Source of the DNA: Clostridiaceae bacterium UBA5444
Lineage (GTDB): Bacteria; Bacillota; Clostridia; Clostridiales; Oxobacteraceae
Assembly: GCA_002426575.1 (NCBI GenBank)
Contig: DIRE01000002.1
Location: forward strand, 1 to 19,117
DNA length: 19,117 nt
Direction: 5' to 3'
The position numbers were made by a program, and so were the translations under genes. The notes beneath the pieces are model-generated. The model did not search any database and was not told the DNA's origin. It saw nothing but the letters and a program-made list of their open reading frames with translations. Each line of letters starts with the position of its first letter. The first letter of the stretch is position 1. This document shows positions 1 to 7,701 of this stretch, piece by piece.

Positions 1-124
1 GTGCCTTCCCCGCAATAATATATGTATAGTTACTAATAGAGATTATGTAAAAATGATAAAAAAGCAGCTTCCTAAAATAAGAAATGAAGACATATTTATA
101 GAGCCAGATAATAAAGAGACGGCT
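1..124 (+). pseudogene. Truncated manC duplicate (left edge)
   Basis: This stretch matches 9968-10091, an internal part of the intact mannose-1-phosphate guanylyltransferase gene, at 118 of 124 bases with no gaps. Four of the six differences are silent and two give conservative changes (V to I, N to D), so the copy was probably under selection for some time before it was broken. Homology stops abruptly at base 124 inside the codon pair after EPDNKETA, and the frame then runs into a TAG at 137-139. The 5' part of this copy lies outside the window. It marks the left boundary of the accessory island, whose right side is the complete manC. Confidence 0.9.
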
Positions 125-495
125 TACTGGAGGACATAGGTCATAAAAGTAGGTGGTGGTTACGTGAATACACATATTTTCCTTGTTACATATATACAAA
201 AGTCTCAGTGATCATATACTATCAAATTGAAGTTTTTGAGAAATATAGAATGGTAAATATCATCAATTAGCAGGGGACCGGTAATGTTTATAATAATATT
301 CCTAAAGTTACGCCTTCGACATTATCATCTGATTGATATTCTCCCAATTTAACAGAAAGAGTATTGCAAATAATAGAATATTTATAAATTGTTGGGCATA
401 TGGTATATATAAATAGGACAAACCTATTCTAATAATATAAATTTAAATTATTTAGGATTTTAGAAATTATAAAATTAGTAGGGGGGTACACGATT
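125..495. other. Intergenic junction region upstream of the maturase gene
   Basis: About 370 bases of AT-rich sequence between the manC fragment and the maturase gene. I see no convincing gene. One frame is open for roughly 50 codons from about 117 to 268, but it has no proper start and no recognisable family. The maturase ribosome binding site, a run of six G at 481-486, lies 9 bases before its ATG. No promoter with good spacing could be fixed. Confidence 0.5.
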
Positions 496-2667
496 ATGGG
501 TGATAGCCTTGAAATAAAAATGGGAAATTTAGTTCAACAATGGGGAGGAGCTTCTGTTAAAACTATAACATTTTGCGTTACTGAAGATTGTAACTTAGCA
601 TGTAGATATTGTTATATGACAGGAAAAAATAACAAAGGTAAAATGAGCTTTCAGATTGCAAAGCAAGCTATAGACTATATTCTTAAAGAACGTAGCTTAT
701 TTAATGAGAAAGGGGTTATTTGGGATTTTATAGGAGGAGAACCATTTCTAGAAATAGAGTTAATTGATCAAATAAGCGATTATATAAAACAACAAATGTT
801 TTTACTAGATCATCCGTGGTTTAATAAATATAGATTTTCTTTTTCAACTAACGGAATATTGTATAATACATCCAAAGTGCAAAATTATATAAAAAAGAAC
901 CGTGGACATATATCAATAGGGATAAGTATTGATGGTAATAAAACAAAACATGACCTTCAAAGGATAAAGAAAGATGGGACAGGAACTTATGATGATGTTA
1001 TAAAAAACATATCGCTTTGGTTAGAACAGTTTCCAAATGCACAAACAAAAGCAACATTTTCCCACGAAGATTTACCATTTCTGAAAGAAAGTATAATTAG
1101 CATTTGGCAGCTAGGCATCAAAAATGTTGCTGCTAATATAGTATATGAGGATGTTTGGAAGGATAATGATGACGTTATTTTTGAAAGACAACTTATGGAT
1201 CTTGCAGATTACATAATTGAAAATGAACTCTGGGATAAATACTCAGTAAGGTTTTTTGATTACCATATTGGTTTTCCATTATTAATAGAAGATTTAGAAA
1301 GAAATTATTGCGGTTCGGGGAGGATGCTTGCAATTGATCATAATGGCAACTTTTTTCCCTGTATACGTTTTCTTGATTTCTCGTTGAATAGCAGGAGAGG
1401 AAGAACTATAGGAAATATATTTGACGGTATTAATGAAGATAAATTGAGACCTTTTTATGCATTAAACTTAAAGGATCAGAGTGATGATAGATGTATTAAA
1501 TGTGGAGTTGCTACTGGTTGTGGATGGTGTACAGGTTTTAATTATGATTATGCAGATACAGATACAATATTTCAAAGGGTTACAAATATATGTAAGATGC
1601 ATCAAGCAAATGTGAGGGCAAATAAATATTTCTGGAACAAATTTTCCCGAGTGACTGGAATGGATTCACCACGGAAGACATATAGTATACAGAGAATGGA
1701 AATGGGAAGTAAAGGCCAGAGATATTTATTATTTATAACATCCAGTAAAGCAATAGAATTTTGTAATTATACAAATGGCCAATTAGCAGAAGAAATTGTT
1801 ATGAGCGAAAAACTATTAAAAAGTGGGTTGAACTTTGCAATTGATAAAGGATATAGGCCAATAATATTAAATAACCAAAATAAAATAGAATCTACATTAA
1901 ATAATATATGTATCAATATTTTTGATAATAACCTATATGCCTCAATTAGAGAAGACCAGGAAACCAATACAATACTTGTATATAAAAATAGTTCTAATAT
2001 TAATAAGGTTTTTGCTAATTCTAACAATATACTTTTAGTTAATAAAGATGATATATGTAAGATATTTAGTAATATAAATATTCTGCATAAAAGTTACTCC
2101 AGAATAAACATAATAATACAGGATTTACAGAAGTGGAACTACGATGATGTTGAAAATTATAAAACGCAATTAGAAAATTTAATACCTATTGTTATGAAAA
2201 CTTATGAGGCGGGAAAACCAATAGAGATTAATGTATTGACCGATTTAATATATTTAGATGCTATAGAGGATTGTGGTGCAGGAGAAACAACATTTACACT
2301 TGCTCCTAACGGTAACATTTACATTTGCCCAGCATTTTATTTTGATGATCCAAATAGTTATATTGGGGATTTAGAATGCGGTATTACTGTAAAGAATTAC
2401 AAATTATTAAGCTTAAAGAATACTATAACATGTAATCAATGTAGTAATTATAATTGTAAACGCTGTAAATACCTTAATAAAAAACTTACAAATGAAATAA
2501 ATATTTCTTCAAAAATTCAATGCTTAGTTAGCTCTGCTGAGAGCGAAGTATCTAAAAATTTGCAGGGATTGCTTTGCAGTAAAAACTTATTGCATACCGT
2601 AGATAAAACATTAAGCAAGGAGTATAAAGATCCATTTGAAAGATTTTTAGATAAAAGAGGGAGATAA
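496..2667 (+). CDS. Radical SAM/SPASM peptide maturase, CXXX-repeat type, with fused second SPASM-like domain
   Basis: Predicted enzyme of 723 residues that modifies a cysteine-rich precursor peptide in the cytoplasm using S-adenosylmethionine and iron-sulfur clusters. The radical SAM cluster motif CX3CX2C is at C32, C36, C39 within TEDCNLACRYCY, and the GGEP motif is at 80-83. A complete first SPASM cysteine set follows: C272, C289, C333, C336, C342, C345, C366. Residues about 400-590 form a linker/domain with no CX3CX2C motif. A second SPASM-like set then appears: C593, C611, C646, C649, C654, C657, C676. The N-terminal half resembles the family known as radical SAM peptide maturase, CXXX-repeat target; the C-terminal half resembles what I recall as the separate CXXX repeat peptide maturase protein, so this looks like a fusion. 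A strong G-run RBS supports the ATG at 496. The next gene starts 6 bases after the stop, and a matching precursor lies further downstream. The chemistry (thioether or other crosslink) is inference. Confidence 0.88.
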   Translation: MGDSLEIKMGNLVQQWGGASVKTITFCVTEDCNLACRYCYMTGKNNKGKMSFQIAKQAIDYILKERSLFNEKGVIWDFIGGEPFLEIELIDQISDYIKQQMFLLDHPWFNKYRFSFSTNGILYNTSKVQNYIKKNRGHISIGISIDGNKTKHDLQRIKKDGTGTYDDVIKNISLWLEQFPNAQTKATFSHEDLPFLKESIISIWQLGIKNVAANIVYEDVWKDNDDVIFERQLMDLADYIIENELWDKYSVRFFDYHIGFPLLIEDLERNYCGSGRMLAIDHNGNFFPCIRFLDFSLNSRRGRTIGNIFDGINEDKLRPFYALNLKDQSDDRCIKCGVATGCGWCTGFNYDYADTDTIFQRVTNICKMHQANVRANKYFWNKFSRVTGMDSPRKTYSIQRMEMGSKGQRYLLFITSSKAIEFCNYTNGQLAEEIVMSEKLLKSGLNFAIDKGYRPIILNNQNKIESTLNNICINIFDNNLYASIREDQETNTILVYKNSSNINKVFANSNNILLVNKDDICKIFSNINILHKSYSRINIIIQDLQKWNYDDVENYKTQLENLIPIVMKTYEAGKPIEINVLTDLIYLDAIEDCGAGETTFTLAPNGNIYICPAFYFDDPNSYIGDLECGITVKNYKLLSLKNTITCNQCSNYNCKRCKYLNKKLTNEINISSKIQCLVSSAESEVSKNLQGLLCSKNLLHTVDKTLSKEYKDPFERFLDKRGR

Positions 2668-2673
2668 AAATCA

Positions 2674-2967
2674 ATGGTTAAGGAAAAGATTGGGCATGTA
2701 ACAGAAGTTGAGAAAAGTGAAATATTAATTATACACGAAAGGATTATGGCTTTAGATGAGCTGCTATTAACCTTGGATGATTTTAAAGTCAATAATGGGG
2801 AAAATTCTGTACTTCAAAAAAAAATAGTTGATGATATTAATAAAACTAAAAGCTTATATAAAGAATGGTGGGATAATGCAACAAAAAAATATGGTTGGAA
2901 ATGTAGAGATTCTGGGAGGTGGTATATTGATTTTAAAAGCAATGACATATTTCTAATTTATAATTGA
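2674..2967 (+). CDS. Small CXXX-repeat peptide modification system protein
   Basis: A 97-residue soluble protein with no signal peptide or membrane segment. The first two thirds are helical and charged (residues about 8-68); the end is an aromatic patch with WWDNATKKYGWKC and GRWYIDF (about 68-90). It starts 6 bases after the maturase stop, with a GAGGGAG-like RBS inside the end of the maturase gene, so the two are almost certainly co-translated. Size, sequence style and position match the small helper that accompanies radical SAM enzymes in CXXX-repeat peptide systems; this assignment is from memory of that family and from context. Its biochemical job is not established. A peptide-binding or chaperone role for the maturase is my inference. 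The N-terminal motif KIGHVTEVEKSEI is typical of the group as I recall it. Confidence 0.7.
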   Translation: MVKEKIGHVTEVEKSEILIIHERIMALDELLLTLDDFKVNNGENSVLQKKIVDDINKTKSLYKEWWDNATKKYGWKCRDSGRWYIDFKSNDIFLIYN

Positions 2968-2977
2968 TTAACAGCGT

Positions 2978-2992
2978 TATTACTAGATATCA
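2978..2992 (+). repeat. 15-bp inverted repeat, left arm (flanks precursor gene)
   Basis: TATTACTAGATATCA. Its exact reverse complement occurs at 3378-3392. The pair brackets a 415-bp segment that contains the whole precursor gene with its RBS and nothing else. Homology does not extend beyond the 15 bases on either side. Confidence 0.6.
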
Positions 2993-3096
2993 TATGCAAC
3001 GACATGGATAATGAATTTATATATGCTTACTTTTGAATATTAGTGGAAGATTTTATTAAAAGGATATTATTTATTAACAAATAAAGGGGGTAGATT

Positions 3097-3276
3097 ATGA
3101 ATTTTCTATCAAGTAAGAAAAACCTTAGCAATATCTACGATACAATAATTCCTAAGGTAGTACTTTGTGACGGCGCTTGTTATAATACATGTAGTGGTGG
3201 CTGTATGTATGGATGTGCTGAAGGCTGCTATGGTACATGTGTTGTAGGTTGTGCAGTTGATATGTGTGCATCATAA
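3097..3276 (+). CDS. CXXX-repeat RiPP precursor peptide
   Basis: A 59-residue ORF with a strong RBS (AAAGGGGG at 3083-3090, 6 bases before the ATG). The first 23 residues form a polar, lysine-containing leader (MNFLSSKKNLSNIYDTIIPK then VVL) without a double-glycine site. The rest is a core with nine cysteines: C24, C28, C32, C36, C40, C44, C48 and C52 lie at exact four-residue spacing, and C57 follows after five. The residue before each in-register cysteine from C28 to C52 is always small (A, T, G, G, G, T, G), so the unit reads C-x-x-(G/A/T). This periodicity, directly downstream of a CXXX-type maturase and its helper, identifies it as the substrate. The leader/core boundary near residue 23 and the nature of the product (bacteriocin-like or signalling) are inference. 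Confidence 0.88.
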   Translation: MNFLSSKKNLSNIYDTIIPKVVLCDGACYNTCSGGCMYGCAEGCYGTCVVGCAVDMCAS

Positions 3277-3377
3277 TTCATTAGATAATAAAAGTGATTA
3301 TTGTTTAACTTATGAATAAGAAATAATTAGTACACAGCCAGAATGAATAAAGCTTTGAAGGACTTTTTTTATGTGTT

Positions 3378-3392
3378 TGATATCTAGTAATA
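3378..3392 (-). repeat. 15-bp inverted repeat, right arm
   Basis: TGATATCTAGTAATA, exact reverse complement of 2978-2992. It lies just after the weak hairpin downstream of the precursor and just before the eroded minus-strand frame at 3439-3673. Confidence 0.6.
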
Positions 3393-3438
3393 TATAATAT
3401 AAACTTAGTTATTGGTAAAACTTTAGAAAATTCATTTA

Positions 3439-3673
3439 TCAAAATTTCTCCCAATGTAATTGCTGGTAACAACCAGCTGATATATTAGCTAACTCAGGAA
3501 TATCGCAACTGAATAAAATCCCACATAGTATTTCCAAGAAAAGATTTACTGTTTGCTGTCTAGATGGTTTATCCAAATATTAGCCCTTTAATCTTTCAAA
3601 CATTAGTATCTTTGCCTATAAGCATATTAATATAATGACATATGTTGTAGGTTAAAGGCTTGAGCTTTTCCAT
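3439..3673 (-). pseudogene. Eroded minus-strand reading frame, possibly transposase remnant
   Basis: On the minus strand two consecutive pieces read like decayed protein. The first, from ATG at 3673 to a stop at 3596, gives MEKLKPLTYNICHYINMLIG and a few more residues. The second, in another frame from 3576 to a stop at 3439, gives LDKPSRQQTVNLFLEILCG and continues to a stop after WEKF. The style (a basic KPSRQQ stretch followed by a hydrophobic helix) recalls the N-terminal region of some DDE transposases, but I cannot name a family. The nearby inverted repeat makes a mobile-element origin plausible. This is a weak call. Confidence 0.25.
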
Positions 3674-4021
3674 TAAACTGGTCACCTTGGAGTTAGAACT
3701 TCTGGCTTAATTTTATAATTACTTTAAACTTTGTTTTTGTGGTAATAATTATAGCATTATTGCGAAGTGGCGAGTACCCGTATATATCTTTTTTTAAATA
3801 CAAATGGCTTTATATATCCTTATGCTTGATGCCTTCTCCCCCCTGTTATAAAATACCTTTATGTACCAATATATGCCTCAATGGACCGCTTTACGTGTGG
3901 CATAATTCTTATAAAGTATTCCACATTTTATTGCAATGTATGCGTATTAAAGATATGGAACAAATCTAATGAGCATACTGATTTCGGAAATACGGTTACG
4001 TTTAAATAATTAAAACATTGA

Positions 4022-4177
4022 GAATTGGAGTTGAAGTTAGGATCACCTATCTCAAACGTAGATTTAATTCGGACAAAAGCATACATTGGTGTATATAATG
4101 AGTTAGAACCTGGGGCAACCTTGGTACCTTTATGCATAACCTTGATGCAAGGAGATAGAGTATTGGCAAATATATAA
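4022..4177 (+). pseudogene. Orphan C-terminal gene fragment, unknown
   Basis: An open stretch of 51 codons without an early ATG and without an RBS. It reads ELELKLGSPISNVDLIRTKA then YIGVYNELEPGATLVPLCIT and ends ...GDRVLANI. Composition is protein-like and better than the surrounding frames. The same frame upstream, across two stops, reads VCVLKIWNKSNEHTDFGNTV, which suggests a gene eroded by nonsense changes. I do not recognise the family. Confidence 0.3.
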
Positions 4178-4266
4178 ATAAAAACAGGATATAAAATAAG
4201 TATATGTCATGAAAAAGGTTTATTAATTATTAGGTAAAGCTAATGAAATAGGGCGTATGAAAAACT

Positions 4267-4296
4267 TTGACCTTATCAGGTCAATCTAAATAATAC
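4267..4296 (+). promoter_or_regulatory. Candidate exporter promoter with overlapping inverted repeat
   Basis: TTGACC (4267-4272) and TAATAC (4291-4296), separated by 18 bases, lie 36 bases before the exporter ATG. The -35 box is also the left arm of a perfect inverted repeat, TTGACC-N6-GGTCAA (4267-4284). Such a repeat over the -35 box and spacer is a typical place for a repressor operator, but no regulator gene lies next to it. Confidence 0.45.
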
Positions 4297-4332
4297 ATTT
4301 ATAAAATGCTATAAATGAGTTAAGGTGATATT

Positions 4333-6096
4333 ATGCAAAATAGCATAAAAAGGGGAAGGACCCTAAAAATTTCAATATGGTCAATGAAGCTAACGAAACA
4401 TTATATTTTTAGGTTAATGATACTATTAATATTTATTTTAATGTCCATTGGTATAGATATTATACAACCACTGTTTGTTGGCAATATAATAGTGAATATA
4501 GTTAAAAAGGATTTAGAGGCTGTTTATAATAATATAATAAAAATATCCATAACTTATTTTATGGATATTTTTATTAATTGTATACGTTCTTATCTATTCT
4601 CTAACATAAATAATAATATTTTGTTCGAACTAAGATCTAAACTATACAGTATAATGCTAAATTTACCAATTAAGGTTTTCGATAATATAAAAGTAGGAGA
4701 ACTTGTATCGCGAATTTACCAAGATACTACATCATTATCTGATATAATGACTAATCATATACTTAATGCCCTTGTAAATATTATTAAAGCAATTATTTTA
4801 GGCATTACAATATTTAAAATAAATATATTGCTATCCCTTGTGGTAATAAGCTCATTTCCTCTATCTTATATTATATTTTTACTTAATGGTAAGGTGTTAA
4901 GAAAAAAGAATATTGAATTAAAGAGAAAATATGATAGTTACCTGAGCAATATACATCAGACAGTAATTGGTATTAGAGAAATAAGAAGTTTAGGAATTAA
5001 AGCAGATATTTTGAGCAATTTCGAAATAATCTCGTCCAGGATTAAAAATAAACTGATAAATATATCAGTCACTAGTATAATTGGAGAGAGTATTTCTAAT
5101 TTTGTTAACTATGGTTCTGAAATAGTTTTAATTCTTCTAGGAAGTTACTTAGTTATTAGGAATGAAATAGATGCAAAGTATTTTATCGCGTTTTTGTCAT
5201 ATTCTGGTCAATTTTCGTCTGCATTGATATACTTAACTCGCCTAAATTCAAATATACAGCAATCAATAGTTTCCATTGAAAGGATATCTGAGTTAGCGGA
5301 TAATTTTGGATATAGCCCTATATTATTTGGCAGAAATAAAGTAAATCAAATTTATGGTGATATAAAGTTCCAAAATGTTTACTTCAAATATGATAATAAA
5401 TATATAATTAATGGATTGAATTTACATATAAAGCCCAATATGAAGGTGGCCATTATTGGAAAAAGTGGTAGTGGTAAGACAACCATATTAAATCTTCTTT
5501 TAAGATTTTATGAGCCTAGTTCAGGTACTATTAAAATAGATGATTTAGATATTACTAATTATGATGAAGAGACACTAACGAAAAGCATTTCGATAGTAAG
5601 ACAGGAGCCTATGTTATTTAACATGACAATAAAAGAAAATCTTTTGTTAGCCAAACCTAATGCAAGCCAAGAGGAATTAGAAAATGCTTGTGAGCAGGCA
5701 TGTATACATAAATTTATCATAAGTCTACCAAACAAATATGATACGTGTATTAATGAATTATCTGTAAATTTTTCTACTGGTCAAAAACAGAGGATAGCTA
5801 TAGCAAGGGCATTACTCAGAAATTCTAGAATCATCTTGTTTGATGAAGCTACATCAGCATTAGATAATGAATCACAATACTTAGTAAAGAAAGCAATAGG
5901 TAAAATAGCTGATAACAAGACTATTATAATGATTTCACATCGATTATCTGTAATAATAGATTTTGATCAATTAATTGTTATTAATGGAGGAAGAATTGAT
6001 GGGATAGGGGATCACAGTACTTTATTTAACAATAGCGAAATTTATAGGGAGCTATATATGAATGAATTCAACATTCAGAAAGAGAATAGTACATGA
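4333..6096 (+). CDS. ABC exporter (fused membrane and ATPase domains), probable peptide export
   Basis: A 587-residue half-transporter expected to act as a dimer in the cytoplasmic membrane. The N-terminal about 330 residues carry hydrophobic helices of the type I exporter membrane domain. The ATPase domain follows: Walker A GKSGSGKTT from G376, ABC signature FSTGQ at 480-484 in place of LSGGQ, Walker B LFDEATSALD with D504/E505, and the H-loop histidine H536. There is no C39 peptidase domain at the N-terminus, so it cannot itself cut a double-glycine leader. The RBS AAGGTGAT precedes the ATG. In this setting the cargo is most likely the modified CXXX peptide, with the lipoprotein protease downstream supplying proteolysis; that link is inference. 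A multidrug or lipid exporter is the alternative. Confidence 0.85.
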   Translation: MQNSIKRGRTLKISIWSMKLTKHYIFRLMILLIFILMSIGIDIIQPLFVGNIIVNIVKKDLEAVYNNIIKISITYFMDIFINCIRSYLFSNINNNILFELRSKLYSIMLNLPIKVFDNIKVGELVSRIYQDTTSLSDIMTNHILNALVNIIKAIILGITIFKINILLSLVVISSFPLSYIIFLLNGKVLRKKNIELKRKYDSYLSNIHQTVIGIREIRSLGIKADILSNFEIISSRIKNKLINISVTSIIGESISNFVNYGSEIVLILLGSYLVIRNEIDAKYFIAFLSYSGQFSSALIYLTRLNSNIQQSIVSIERISELADNFGYSPILFGRNKVNQIYGDIKFQNVYFKYDNKYIINGLNLHIKPNMKVAIIGKSGSGKTTILNLLLRFYEPSSGTIKIDDLDITNYDEETLTKSISIVRQEPMLFNMTIKENLLLAKPNASQEELENACEQACIHKFIISLPNKYDTCINELSVNFSTGQKQRIAIARALLRNSRIILFDEATSALDNESQYLVKKAIGKIADNKTIIMISHRLSVIIDFDQLIVINGGRIDGIGDHSTLFNNSEIYRELYMNEFNIQKENST

Positions 6097-6294
6097 AAAA
6101 ATAAGATTCAACATCAAATGTTGTGGTGGATGGTATAAGCATCCAGTCAATATAATTTACACTGGTAAATATTTGATAAGTTTACCATATGTTTGGGATC
6201 ATAGGTTCCCCTATGTTTCATATAAATCACAGTATGGTTTTGCTTTAACAGTCATGGGTAAATTAAGTAATAAATTAAATTGTTCTATCCCCAA

Positions 6295-6319
6295 TGAACT
6301 TTGAACCTTGAACTTTGAA
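6295..6319. repeat. Short tandem repeat, heptamer TGAACYT
   Basis: Three tandem copies of a seven-base unit (TGAACTT, TGAACCT, TGAACTT) plus a partial fourth (TGAA), directly beside the distal end of the insertion sequence. It may be part of the element's end or of the target site. No function is evident. Confidence 0.5.
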
Positions 6320-7615
6320 AATTTGATACTATGCACATTCAAACTCAAGTTTAGCTCTTATGTTAAAGTTATGGTTATTTCGGTATCCGTAGGCTCTACG
6401 TTTTATGTTCTTTACCTTGTGGTTATTACCTTCCGTAGGGCCATTCGATATAGGATAATCATAATAGTTTAAAATGTACGGTAGCCAATTATCCAGCGTT
6501 CTACAGAAAGCTTTGAGTTCAGGAATATCATTTTCAAGGATTAGATCCTTGAAATACCCTATAAAGCCAGCCGCATACTCTTTGGTTCTGATCTTAAAGA
6601 ATTCCTTGAATTCTTCCTTGATATAATGCAATTGCTCTATCACAGGATACTTGGTGCAAGCTAGGGTTAGCCATAAGGCTTCATCACGCTTAAGGTCTTC
6701 TACATTCTTAAGCAATGCCCAACGGATTTTGAACACCTCATCCTTCTTGCCGTGCTTACGGATATGATTTTGAATGTGCTTTCTTGCATCATCCACACAC
6801 TTGTGAAAGCTCTGCGCCAGATGGAACCTGTCGATTACCGGCTTGGCATTAGGGAAACACTCAAGGACGGAAGAACAGTAACCACGGCTCATATCCATGG
6901 AAACAGCCTCTATTTTAAGTCGTACCTCTTCCTGGCCATTCCCTAAGGTAGTTTACGACATCTTCTTTCTTTCTGCCGGTAATGATGGCAACAATATTGC
7001 CTGTTTCCTGGTTGTATACTACAGTATTGTAGTTGTGGCCTTTTCTTCGGGCAATATCATCTATGCCTAATAGTCTAATGGGCTCAGGCTTACGGTGCTC
7101 CAATATGGACTCTGCATAGTGATTATATATTCCCTGACATTTACCTTTCCCTATACCTACAAACTCTGCAGCATTTTTGACTGTATTCTTATGGGTAAGC
7201 ATAAATGTATACTTCTCAAAAGGCACAGTTTGCCGTTGATATTTGCGAATGAATTCAAATTGCTGGTCAAGAGGATGCTCCGGGTCGCAATCACACACAA
7301 AACGCTTTTTATTGAGCATTATAACTGTGTCCATTCCCCAAATAGGCAAATGTTTTATAGCCTGACAACGGCTATCATGAACAGTCTGTGTTATCCTTTT
7401 ACAGCAAGGGCATACAGCAAAATCGTGTACAGATGTTGCAAACACCTGAAATATGTCATTATTTACATTGGTAGAAACTATCTTTATCCCTTGCAAACCA
7501 ATCATGTTTTCTATAAAATCATAGTTGATTTTCAAAATCCGATCACCATCTTATTTTGTTTTGTTAGCATATTTCAGAATACACGGTGTATCGGATTTTT
7601 TGTACCATTTTTGCC
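6305..7615 (-). mobile_element. ISL3-family insertion sequence, inactivated
   Basis: The element is defined by its transposase on the minus strand; the outer limits are approximate. The transposase-start side probably ends near 7615, where the minus strand begins GGCAAAAATGGTACAAAAAA and continues TCCGATAC. Near the other end, AAAATTTGATAC at 6319-6329 resembles AAAATCCGATAC of that end on the opposite strand, but the outer bases do not match, so I could not confirm clean terminal repeats or an 8-bp target duplication. The element separates the exporter gene from the protease gene without interrupting either. Confidence 0.65.
6329..7535 (-). pseudogene. ISL3-family transposase, one-base frameshift
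   Basis: Two adjacent minus-strand frames, 7535-6915 (206 residues) and 6898-6329 (189 residues), together make one transposase of about 401 residues, the usual ISL3 size. The first part has an N-terminal zinc-finger-like CPCC at 42-45 and the first catalytic Asp in RLLGIDDIARRKGHNYNT (D159). The second part has the second Asp (MDMSRGY), DRFH, and the Glu of NGPTEGNN (E156), followed by KRRAYGYRN. The total length, 1207 bases, is one base more than a multiple of three, and removing one A from GGAAGAGG near 6925-6932 (minus strand) restores a continuous frame. There is no slippery heptamer there, so this looks like a mutation (or sequencing error) rather than programmed frameshifting. Confidence 0.88.
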
Positions 7616-7701
7616 ATATAATTGGTAAGGTACTTTATGGTAAAACTATTGCTTCACAAAATTCATTGTTGAACCAAAAATAAATAAAAGAGGTGATTTG
7701 T

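Larger units (their letters stand above)
3277..4332. other. Decayed region between precursor and exporter genes
   Basis: More than 1 kb without an intact gene. It holds the right arm of the inverted repeat, two eroded reading frames listed separately (3439-3673 minus, 4022-4177 plus) and the exporter promoter. A short A/T hairpin with a T-run near 3352-3369 could end precursor transcription but is weak. The remaining open frames (3739-3969 plus, 3928-4137 minus) have no RBS, no domain and composition like noise. Confidence 0.6.

Noticed and set aside
361..417. Promoter for the maturase gene
   Set aside because: TTGTTG and TATATA/TATAAA elements are present, but spacings of 9-13 bases are too short for a sigma-A promoter.
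3739..3969. 76-codon plus-strand ORF in the decayed region
   Set aside because: No RBS, low-complexity hydrophobic composition and no family resemblance; the surrounding DNA is eroded.
6062..6304. 80-codon plus-strand ORF overlapping the end of the exporter gene
   Set aside because: It begins inside the exporter coding sequence, has no RBS or recognisable domain, and ends in the heptamer repeat beside the insertion sequence.
6925..6932. Programmed frameshifting in the transposase
   Set aside because: The site GGAAGAGG is not a slippery sequence, ISL3 transposases are normally a single frame, and one extra base explains the break.
7095..7628. 177-codon plus-strand ORF opposite the transposase
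   Set aside because: It is the antisense shadow of the ISL3 transposase, with biased composition and no RBS.
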